Shown: piece by piece, positions 47,901 to 56,734 of the stretch
Layout of the letters: each line of letters begins with the position of its first letter
Numbering within the stretch: the stretch's first letter is position 1
Origin: Doris montereyensis
Taxonomy: Eukaryota; Mollusca; Gastropoda; Nudibranchia; Dorididae
NCBI GenBank assembly: GCA_037039925.1
Contig: JAXRKP010001819.1
Coordinates: 1 to 64,000, forward strand
Reading direction: 5' to 3'
Length of the DNA stretch: 64,000 nt
Translations under genes and position numbers: made by a program
Notes under the pieces: model-generated
Database searches by the model: none
Told to the model about the DNA's origin: nothing
What the model saw: the letters and a program-made list of their open reading frames with translations, nothing else

Positions 47901-50900
47901 CGCTGTTTGCTCCATACAATAACTAAAAAGAATCTGTTATGATCGTATCTTATCTCCCAGTGGGTGGCCGCTCAGCTGTTAAATGTAGCTGCACTGATGT
48001 TATAGTGGCTGTGTTGGTAAAATAAGGGAAACTTGAGACATTTTATCACATCAACCTATCAAAATTAAGAGTTTATACAAAATGTGTGCAATTTATTACA
48101 AGACAATCTTTTTTCTTTTTTTTTCTTAGGTCATAGGATGATTTTTTGACACAAATAGGTTTCTTTCTTTCCCTGACCTCTACTCCTCGTGCTAAGGTAA
48201 CCACATTGATTTACACCCCTCTATAAGCAAAGATCTTTTCAAACTAAAGATACACATAACCAGAGCTTATCATATTTTCTATAAGCGTCAAAAATGGAAA
48301 GGCGATACAAGATGATTCCTTGTACTTATAACTTCGCAGTCTAAAGCCTGTTGACTACTGAACTACTGAACAATGAACAAAGCAATATTCCTCAATGCAC
48401 AGTTCTAAACTTGACAAAAAGAGACGGAAAAGAAATGAAGGATAGAAGACAAAGATAAGAAATAAAATATAAAAACAATAGCACAAGATTGGTGTTTACT
48501 TCCTGTACATTCAAACAGAAATTTACAACTTTCATATTACTTCAAAAGTTCACAACAACAACACAAAAAGCACCAGATTTTGTAATAACTAATCTGGTGG
48601 AAAGGATTAGAAAAATCTGTTACGTCATAAATTATGAAAGAAGAAAAAAATCGTTAATGAAGCTCTTTGTATATGGACTCACTTGACATGTTTCGCTAAA
48701 TGCCTTGTTAATCCTATGCTTGATGAGAATTTTTGCAGAACAATGATCGCAGGAATATTTTGGTTGGTCTCCCAAGTTGGTGTGCTTCATTCTTATATGT
48801 TTCTGCATCAAATTTTTCTTATCCGTTTTGTAAACATGGCATATCTCACATCTGTGGGAGAAAATAAGACAAAAAACACTTTTCCTTTTCTTAACATAAA
48901 CACAAGTTCAAATTTTGAGATCAAGAAAGAAAAGTAAGTTCATGAAAACGATTACTTATACATGCATTCTTGAAATAAAAAGTATATTTTGTCTCTCCCT
49001 TATTTCTAGCATTAGTGACATCAGATGTCTCGTGGTAAAACTACTAGACTTTGGGTCATGAGATCATGGGTTTGAATCTTAGCAATGCTAGGTTTTTTGT
49101 TTGATTTTACCCACATCCACAACTAAAGTGTTCTCGGGAGGCAAAGATTGATAGGCCCAACATTGTGTTTCTTGGGAAAGGCTCTGTTGTACACGCATTT
49201 CCCAACTCAGCCTAAAGCCAGTGAGTATCGGCATCAGCGGGGACTTGGTAGTCCAGAGGCGAGGTGTCAGCCTCTCAATCAAATGAAAATGGTCAAACAG
49301 GTTGTTTTTTTTCTTATTCCCAATTTCGTTTTTAGTAATACCCACCATCCTGGTCCAGGTAGGTGGATCGACACCTAGTCCCATTGAGACAAATGATGAA
49401 AAAGGAGGTCATGTGTGAAAATCATAATACTGCACGTTAAAGATCCATTGGCTGTTTACACAGCAGTCTGAGACAAGTTAAATAAATTTCACCAAAATCC
49501 AGAGATCACCTTCGCTGTGGATGTGTGTAAAATCAAACCAAATACAAAAGCCAGCATCAGTTTGAGAGAAAAACTTGTGACAGACCAATGTTTTGTCAGA
49601 AAGCAATGCATAATTAATCTGTTCTGCTTCAGGCTATAGAAACCAGGATATCCTCCAGTTCAATGAGTTAGCGGTTTTGAAATAACTTAACATTTTACTT
49701 TTATTTCTAACATGAGCAAGATGCAAACAAAAATTTTTAAGATGATAGGTCTTAACATCCATGTTCAGTTCAATGAAATTGAAAGCAGATGTTTGACTAG
49801 AATCATGAAGAATCTTTTAATTTTATTATTTTGCTGGAATTCTTTGAATGTTTGAATGAGAATAAACATAAGCAGATCTGGTACGGAAAAACATTCCATG
49901 ATTACAGTCAAGAAATAAAATACAGATATAAAATGACCACAGGCTAATTGGAATGGTTGATTTATGCAATTTGACCAAGTAGTTTAAATTTTGATCAAAT
50001 ATGCTTTTTTGTTTGCATTTAAAATTAAATGAAGCCTCTTTCCAATTGCTTAGAGACTATAGAGAATTAATTTGCTCACTTTATGGATATGTGACTAGGG
50101 TTGTTTTTCGCTCTTGGTCTTCAAAAACAAAAAGATATTTCTTAACTACAAAAACTCAAAAGAAAAGGATGTTAGAAAGAAATAGAAAATCTCAAACCTC
50201 AAAAGATTTTTCTTGTGCTTCAATTCATGCCGTCTTAACGTTGGCAGACTAATGCTGACAAAATCACACACACTACAACTGTGACGAGTATCTGGGTACT
50301 TTTTGTGACACTGCATATGAATGTCAAAATGGCTCTTTCTCTTCGTTTTAAAGGAACAGTGGCTGCAAAAGAATTTGAAAGACACATGCTCCTCATAGAC
50401 TCTCTGTCGTCTGGTGGTCTCAGATTCAGTCAACGGATTTCTGGGGTTCACTTTTTCTATTTCCTCATTCAAATCATCTGAGATGGATAGAAATTGAAAT
50501 GTTGTATATTAAATTAAAAAATGTTACTGTATTTATCTATTTCTTTATCAATCTCAAGTATTATCTCATTCTATAATACTTACTAATACTTCTAATAAAA
50601 ACAAAAATTCAACAGATAATAATGTTTCATGAAAACTGCTTCATATAAAGTGAACACAGTATAAACACACAATTATTCTCAAAAGAGAGATTAAAAGATG
50701 TTGCACTGTCTCATTTAAAAAAATGCAACTACAGCAGTCGCGGATAAATGCCAGCTCTTTGGGTGCTGAGACAGAAAAAGCATGCTCTTACCCTTAAAAT
50801 GTTTTTATAGGAATTCAATCGGTGATATTTCATGTGATACTGAAAGAAATCTGGAAAGCCAGTCTTAAATCATTCAGAAATCACAGAGATTGGGAACAGG

Positions 50901-53900
50901 ATAGATAACATAGGCTAGACATGACATAAGACTGTCTGATCAATACCTTCGTCTTGGTAGTGCTTGGATAGACAACCGAGCTAGACATGACATAAGATAA
51001 CTAACACATTTGTTCTAGTGCTGTTTGTTAGCTCAAAGGAACACTTTCAACTTACATTCTTTAGGTGGACGTCCTTTTTTCTTCCTTGGAGTCATTTCAG
51101 TTAACTGATCAGCCTTGTCTTCAGGAGACTGATTGCTGACATCTTTAAAGATGACATAAAATTGAAATAATTATTGTATCAGTTATACATCATTTACCAT
51201 GCATTGATGCTGTAAGCAATGTAAAACATAAAGTAAAAGATGAAACCACAAAGAATTTGTATAAAAGATTTGAGGAATAAAATTAAACCATCAACTATCA
51301 AAATCGGATGATATACATAACAAACTTTTAGCACCATCATCTATTGAAATCGGATGATTAACATAACAAACTTTTAGCACCATAATCTATCAAAATCGGG
51401 TGATATAGATAACAAACTTTTAGCACCATCATCTATTGAAATCGGATGATTAACATAACAAACTTTTAGCACCATAATCTATCAAAATCGGGTGATATAG
51501 ATAACAAACTTTTAGCACCATCATCCTTTCTTTCTGAACTGTCAAGATAACACAGGTTCCAGGATTTATGAAATGAAAGTTAAATTATGTGGCAGTAATT
51601 TAAATAATTAAAGACTTAAGCATAATCTTTAATCACTGATTGCTCTGCATTCTAAGAATTCATTTTCAAGTAAATAGTAAAACAAGGTCTACAAAGGGTC
51701 ATATTTTACAAAACTATTCTCAGATGATCTGAAAAATCTCATTACTGTGTACTAAAACAGCCAAAAACATTTAAAGAAAGAAAGATTTCAACTTAGAATG
51801 GTATGACATTCGGAGAACGAAAATGTAAATGATCTCTGTTTTCAAATTTTCTTAGTCCAAAGTCATCCTGTCACATACCTAATTGTAGTATTTCTTACAA
51901 AAAATTCATGCAACCACTATTTCACTACTACAAAGAGCCCATGAAGTCATTTTCCTCCTCTCACAGACTGACAGTAATACAGAGAGAAAGATTAGGAGAG
52001 GGCGTGGTTGTCTTTTCCTTTCAGCAGAAAAGGGCTCAAATGCTCCGTCTCTTCTCCTCTTTGGTGTCAACAGTCGATTCCCTGCTTATGGAGCCCACGG
52101 AGTGTGAGAGGAGGAAAATATTTGGTGGGCTCCATGGAGCTCATGTAGACACTTTCAAATAGTAAAGTTGAGTAATTCTCCAGAGAAAGAAAGTGCAAAC
52201 TGCACGGAGGTTAAATCTGTATTAAAATATAGAGGATTTATGATCTCTCACTTCTATCTTCATAACATGAAAGAAAATAAAACATGTGACTTCGCAAAAT
52301 GCAACATTACATAGTCACATGTTAATTACAATTTTGAAATCAATGCAGTCACATGGGAAAAACCCCAAACTGAAATTATTATTTTTTACCTTGGTCGACA
52401 GTGTTCCTTTTCGCTGATTTTAACAAGGAGGATTTTAACTGGCGTTTTTATTTGTACAGTCAATAATTTGCCTGTACTTGATCTGCTCCTCACGAAGTCT
52501 TACTTGAAGGGGATCGTTCAAATCTGAGGTGTCAGAGAACACATTGTCTTCCCCTACATGCCTTTCCTCAACAGCAGACATGGTCACATTTCTGTCACCG
52601 TCAGGTATTTGAGGTATTGAATTTGCAATGTCATCAACATGAAGAAACTCTTGTTGTGATCTTGAAGTGGAAGAATGAATGGTTTTCTTTGAACCGGGTA
52701 CGTTTTTTCTTATGTCTAGGATGGGCCTGCTTCTTTTTCCACGTCTTCCTAGAATTGTTTCCCTCCTCAAGACTAACAGAGTCTCCGGGCAGCAAATCAT
52801 CATCCAGCTGTGTCAGCGTCTCTACCTGCTTTGCTTTCATTGATTGCTTAATGACGCGACCCTTAGAGGAGATGTAGGGAACTAACAGGTTACAGTAGAT
52901 GCCTTTGTTTTCTTTCTCCGTACCATCATTCGAACAATTTGGAAATTAGCATTAGTTTGAGATTGAAGATGCATGAGGGATTTGACGCCATTGTGTAAAG
53001 ACAAGAACTCAGTGATATCCCCATGAAAAGAGTACTCTTCAGTTGATTCAAGGTTTACGGTCGACATTTTGACGCTTGAGTCGTTGTCTTTCAGGAGAAA
53101 TTGCTGACAACCAGGCACATGAGAAATAACGAGTGGGTTGAGTTTGGCTGTTATTGATGAAAAAATCTGAAAGAAAAAAATAAGGCATATATATAACTCA
53201 ATGCATCTGTTAATTCTATTATTAAACGCTCTAATAAACAAAGCTCAATAGCTTATTTCAAGTCAATGGCTGCTATTGACTACCCAGAAGTTCATAGTCC
53301 AGCCTCCCACATTTGTAGGAATAAAAATGCTGATGACAGTAGGCTTATTGACAATAACAGTTTATTTAACCCTCAATTCATATTTATAAACACAAGCAGA
53401 ATGGTGTAGTTCAAACAAGCATACACTACATTATAACTAAAATTTAATAGTACTAGACTATCCTTTGATGCTAGCCTACAGTCGATTGAACATGAACAAA
53501 GACAAAATCAAACTTATCCATGTCTAATCGTTTTATATCTCCACAAGGTTGAGAGAAATGGTGGAACGTTTTCTTAAGTTAACATGGTCAGGTCTAACCC
53601 CCCGAAAACATCTATGCAGGTAAAATAATTTCCTCATTGCACTCGACTTTGGCCACATCCAGCTGTAATATATCCAATACTTGTTCTAATAATATGTAAA
53701 ATTTATAGACATCTGGTTTAAAACCATATTGTGATTACATGATTGACGTTACTTCCAATAAAGTATGATATTGTGTATTATTGAATAAAGTATGATATTG
53801 TGTATTATTGAATAAAGTAGGATATTGCGTATTATGGAATAAAGTATGATATTGTGTATTATTGAATAAAGTATGATACTGTGTATTATTGAATAAAGTA

Positions 53901-55317
53901 TGATACTGTGTATTATTGAATGAAAAGTATGATATTGTGTATTATTGAATAAAGTATGATACTGTGTATTATTGAATAAAGTATGATATTGTGTATTATT
54001 GAATAAAGTATGATATTGTGTATTATTGAATAAAGTATGATATTGTGTATTATTGAATAAAGTGTCTTTACGCTGGCTAATATTCTTTAGTTTGAAAAAT
54101 TAATAAAAATGTAACACAACAGAGAGGTCCAATCATTGCAATACCTACAGAAAAAAACAATGATTATATCATAAGAATTAGTTGACCATTCTGAGCAGAT
54201 GCGGGAAAATTGGATAAAGAATTCTTCATAAAAAAATATTTTAATTCTAAGCAAAACTCACTGGAGTTGCATCATCGATTCCCAGGCTTTTCAAATGGTC
54301 CTCTATTCCAGTAAAGCTCTCCTTACTCTTCCTTTGCTGGATTAAATTAGTTTGATGAGCCAGATGGGACTGTTCTAAGCAGTGTAAATCTGCTTGTCGT
54401 TGCTGTTCCTTCATCTCCTCTAGCTCTTTAGGATCTCCCTTGTCTAGTTGTGCCGATATACCTGCTTTGTTTTCTTCTTGCCCCCAATGCACGGTGGTAA
54501 CTGGCAGAAAGTTTACTTCATTTGATGATTGACCACTGTTCAATTCTTCGGATGTCATGAGTATAGTATGAAAGTTTTATCATCTGAACTGGCTTCTTGC
54601 ACATCATGTGTTGTTACTAGTACTTGCCTTAGGCCGGGTTGCCATCCTTTTCAACCGATACAGATCCGGTTGGAGTAATCATGACTGACTGGTTTAAATC
54701 GACTAGAGAGGAGGAATCAATGAATATCTGTTGTTGGTGTTGTTGAGGTATAGAAGGATCAAATACTACTGTCATCTGGTGGTCTGATAAATTGACAGAT
54801 GTTCTCACTTTATCCATATCCAAGATACTGCCATCCAAATATGACAGTCTACCTGACGGAATGGCATTTGTGGTATGGATCTGCGGTGATTCTTCAGACG
54901 ACTGTATGACATTTCCCGAGACCACTTGAGATATTAATGGGGACCCATCTGCACTATCCATATAAACAAAGAAACTAGAATTTGACGAATTTCTGTCTGT
55001 CAATGTAGCCATGGTATGTTCTTGGTTCTTTTCTGTGCTAGTATCATGTACAGTAGATATGATTCTTCCTCTGAGGCAACCAAAGAATTTTGAGCATCTG
55101 CTACGTAGAGCTCTCCCTTCACTGATAACGGTGAGCTGGAATTCTTGACAGTTTTACTGTCTGTGGCTTCTGACAAGTTACTGACACTCGACTTCTGTTT
55201 CCTGGCAGTTTTGCATAATTGATGCTCTGTGTTTGCTTTTGATGTTTCCTGATTGCCATCTTGAAGTTCTGTCCTTTCCTGTGACTGACTTTCAACTTTG
55301 TTCATCTGGGAATCCAT
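41906..55317 (-). CDS. AT-hook and nine-finger C2H2 zinc-finger protein, eight coding exons
   Basis: This is a putative nuclear DNA-binding regulator. Coding exons, in transcription order: 55317-54262, 53166-52390, 51135-51056, 50477-50198, 48851-48683, 46545-46287, 44899-44696 and 42196-41906. Borders are GT/AG and phases agree after frame correction. The N-terminal ~600 residues are Ser/Thr/Gln-rich with no fingers. An AT-hook-like KKKGRPPK sits in exon 3. Fingers: two in exon 4 (FCSHC..., CSVCD...), two in exon 5 (CEICH..., YSCDHC...), three in exon 6 with the third split across the exon 6/7 junction, and two more in exon 7. The last exon encodes an acidic and hydrophobic tail. The total is about 1,040 residues. 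Breaks lie near 55050, 54620, 54565, 52915, 52700, 52452 and 48737. I could not assign it to a named orthologue. Confidence 0.85.
42440..43400 (-). repeat. Repeat D copy, reverse orientation, in the zinc-finger gene's last intron
   Basis: It is reverse-complementary to 56800-58350. Shared segments include GCGCAACGCCTCTTACATCA (seen as GCGTTGCGCGTCA in the other copy), a TTGGCGATTAGCCGTCAATA segment, GACAGTCTCTGGCATTGTTA and CTCCTCCCTTAGTTATGAAT. A 19-base poly(C) tract (43378-43396) marks one edge. It carries an 87-codon open frame at 42898-43161 that matches the minus-strand frame at 57250-56973. Confidence 0.8.
44283..44510 (+). mobile_element. SINE-A 5' part in a zinc-finger gene intron
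   Basis: The head is GTAGTCTAGAAGTAAGGTG then AAGACATGGGTTCATGCC (B-box-like). The body runs through AAAGGTAGGTGTATCAACAT to a CACGTTAAACATCCCTTGGC segment and stops there. The 3' third and tail are missing. Confidence 0.8.
44696..44899 (-). CDS. Zinc-finger gene exon 7, C2H2 fingers 7 to 9
   Basis: It completes finger 7 (AHLKEHMSMH) and encodes fingers 8 (FLCHFCGAAF...HILTLH) and 9 (HVCSVCCRQF...HENTH). The exon is bounded by ATCCTCAG and GTAAGC and has a length divisible by three. No frame break was seen. Confidence 0.92.
45395..45480 (-). mobile_element. Degraded LINE-related fragment
   Basis: On the plus strand it shares TTGCATCCCTGATAGCACTT-type sequence and AATGTCCCTTCAGCTGA with 26605-26650, the LINE C-terminal fragment. 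It is short and broken. Confidence 0.4.
46287..46545 (-). CDS. Zinc-finger gene exon 6, C2H2 fingers 5 to 7
   Basis: Two full fingers (YACTHCKRDF...HIRDVH and HLCDKCGKSF...HKLVH) are present, plus the CxxC half of a third (YKCEECNKGFRSQ). The second half of that finger (AHLKEHMSMH) is at the start of exon 7. The split across an intron in phase 0 is exact. All zinc ligands are present. Confidence 0.92.
46654..46935 (+). repeat. 86-bp tandem repeat, 3.3 copies
   Basis: Units start at 46654, 46740, 46826 and 46909 with CCCAGTCYGCCTTAGAAC. They continue with a TTTCCATGCAACAGAATTTT segment and a CTGTAAGACCCCGTTAGTTA segment. The last unit is truncated. They lie just upstream (minus-strand sense) of zinc-finger exon 6. 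Confidence 0.92.
47765..48210 (+). repeat. Repeat C copy
   Basis: It is collinear with 27500-28005: GGCTATAACATCAGCACAGC, AATAAAAATAACCGCTGTTT, a GAATCTGTTATGATCGTATC segment, TGCACTGATGTTATAGTGGC and ATAGGATGATTTTTTGACAC. It lies in a zinc-finger gene intron. Confidence 0.75.
49015..49705 (+). mobile_element. SINE-B copy interrupted by SINE-A insertions
   Basis: The head TCTCGTGGTAAAACTACTAG and GGGTTTGAATCTTAGCAATG lies at 49030-49090. Body pieces occur at 49165-49235 (CCCAACTCAGCCTAAAGCCA), and the 3' end with CTTCAGGCTATAGAAACCAG occurs at 49625-49700. Between them sit a reverse-oriented SINE-A 3' fragment (49095-49145) and a forward SINE-A (49238-49553). Confidence 0.8.
49238..49553 (+). 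mobile_element. SINE-A copy nested in SINE-B
   Basis: The head is CTTGGTAGTCCAGAGGCGAG and the body is a GGTCCAGGTAGGTGGATCGA segment and GCACGTTAAAGATCCATTGG. The 3' end is GAGATCACCTTCGCTGTGGA then AATCAAACCAAATAC. GCATCAG occurs directly before the head (49231-49237) and again just after the tail (49554-49560), consistent with a target-site duplication. Confidence 0.85.
51290..51525 (+). repeat. 46-bp tandem repeat, five copies
   Basis: The units contain ATCTATYRAAATCGGRTGAT then ACATAACAAACTTTTAGCAC. Two subtypes alternate (TTGAAATCGGATGATTAAC and CAAAATCGGGTGATATAGA), which implies a dimeric 92-bp higher-order unit. It lies in a zinc-finger gene intron. Confidence 0.92.
51890..52165. 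mobile_element. MITE-like short inverted-repeat element
   Basis: GAGCCCATGAAGTCATTTTC plus CTCCTCTCACA (51937-51967) pairs with the reverse complement of TGTGAGAGGAGGAAAATATT plus TGGTGGGCTCCATGG (52105-52139). Arms of about 32 bp lie roughly 140 bp apart. A related GGATTCATGGAGCCCA piece is at 41200. The assignment is tentative, because no clear target duplication was found. The 84-residue frame over it is not considered real. Confidence 0.4.
52390..53166 (-). CDS. Zinc-finger gene coding exon 2
   Basis: The acceptor TTTCTTTCAG precedes an IFSSITAKLNPLV segment. The first ~90 residues, including YSFHGDITEFLSLHNG and a GIYCNLLVPYISSKGR segment, look like a folded, conserved module, although I cannot name it. 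The remainder is basic then acidic. Frame changes in purine runs near 52915, 52700 and 52452 connect three overlapping frames. The donor GTAAAA follows at 52389. Confidence 0.75.
53757..54063 (+). repeat. 27-bp tandem repeat, eleven copies
   Basis: The unit is AATAAAGTATGATATTGTGT then ATTATTG, with small variants (GATACTG, GATATTGCG, one unit with an extra GAA). It lies in the intron between zinc-finger exons 1 and 2. Confidence 0.95.
54262..55317 (-). CDS. Zinc-finger gene coding exon 1 (N-terminus)
   Basis: It starts with MDSQMNKVESQ, after an upstream TTTTTCAG acceptor at about 55442 that suggests a non-coding first exon further 5'. The encoded region is Ser-, Gln- and acid-rich and ends with a Gln/Glu-rich helical stretch (KELEEMKEQQRQ) before the donor GTGAGT at 54261. 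Three single-base frame changes divide it into 55317-55000, 55012-54629 and 54558-54262. No domain was recognised. Confidence 0.8.
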
Positions 55318-55773
55318 CCTTCATCAATCTTGTTTGCAAGAAATATGTTGGTGTTTAATCTCACACAAGAAATGACCATATGTCCATAACTTTAAATTCA
55401 CATTCTGAATAATTTACAGAGAATGATGACTCTTCATATCAGCTGAAAAAGATAAATATAAAGAAAAGCGTTAATAAATATTCTTATTTAAAATAAGGGC
55501 TATTGGACTCACAGACGTTTGTCAAGGTTGACCCTTGAAAAATAAAAAAAAAAAAATTAAGTAGTCATTGCCAGTACGATTGGTTGTGGAAGGCAAGAAA
55601 ACAATACATTTTCCCACATCCATAACTTTACATACATAATATATTATACAAACATTTTACACCCTGGATGACACCAAGTACGATTATTAGATAGAGTCAG
55701 AATTTGATACTGAGGTTACACAGGTAAGTGTGAACGGTACTATTTCAACTTTTTAATTATTATAAAACCTAGT

Positions 55774-55785
55774 CAAAATGGCGGC
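55774..55785 (+). promoter_or_regulatory. YY1-like site, likely promoter of the zinc-finger gene
   Basis: CAAAATGGCGGC is an excellent match to the YY1 core motif. It lies about 460 bases upstream of the minus-strand coding start and about 330 bases beyond the probable acceptor at 55442. This fits a 5' non-coding exon and start site here. Inferred from motif and position only. Confidence 0.4.
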
Positions 55786-55799
55786 TTAGGGTGAATAAA

Positions 55800-56730
55800 A
55801 TTCTACTCAGAGACGGGGAAACTGAAATTTTCAATAATTAAACATCACTTCTGATAAAAGAAAAACTCAAATGAAAACAATCTTGGGATCATTTAGAAGC
55901 TACATGCAAAATATTGTTATTCTTAGTGGCCTGGCAACAGAGCCTTTGTCGAACACAGAACGACCAACTCAGAATTATATAATCAGATACAATATACATT
56001 AATTAAAATTTTAATTTCTTCTTGATTTTCATTTCCCCAATTTAGTGGCTTTGTGTTTTCTTAAGTTTAAGGTCGCTATCATTGCCATATATTCTACATA
56101 CGTCTCTTGAGAATAAGCTTGGAAAGAGAGAAGAACAGATGAAAGTATTCTTAAAGAGCTCAACATTACCAGAGGACTTTTGAACAAAATAATGAAATGG
56201 AAACTTTCTTTCCTTGGACATACTTGTAGGATCAAAGATATACAATAGGTATCGTCTAAATGCCCGGTGCCATAACAATGTTGTATATATAATTGACCGA
56301 AGTGGATACATGTACCGCAAAATCAGGACATGGAAGCATGTTTGATTGTTTTGATGTCCCGTAGAAGGGCAATTCCATGAAAAGTGATTATCTAGGGTCA
56401 AAATTTCAAATTCAAAATATCAAAATAAAGATTGTTTTCCCTGACACTTTGAATTCCAAAGTATAAAGTTTCAAAAGAAATATTCGGAAATACTCATGTG
56501 AAATATTGATTTCAACAGCATAAACAGAAGAAATATATAAAAGTCACATTGTGAGGAAAAATGTATCTTTCAATTTTCAATAGGTATAATTATATATTTT
56601 GGGTATATTTTGAAGTTTAAGATTAGATTATGAGACTGGAATCTCCCTTTTGTCTCTAGAAGTCGTTTTATTTCATTACAGTTGAATTCTTCCCATGGCC
56701 TAAAGAGGCTGTGGTTCTGCAACTAAAGAA
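55800..56730. other. Upstream of the zinc-finger gene, no further gene seen
   Basis: AT-rich sequence. The two overlapping minus-strand frames at 56029-56401 have no recognised motif and ordinary composition. The interval ends where Repeat D begins. Confidence 0.45.
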
Positions 56731-56734
56731 ACAC

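Noticed and set aside
51290..54063. Regular repeats that might suggest a CRISPR array
   Set aside because: The units are contiguous tandem repeats with no unique spacers, in introns of an animal gene.
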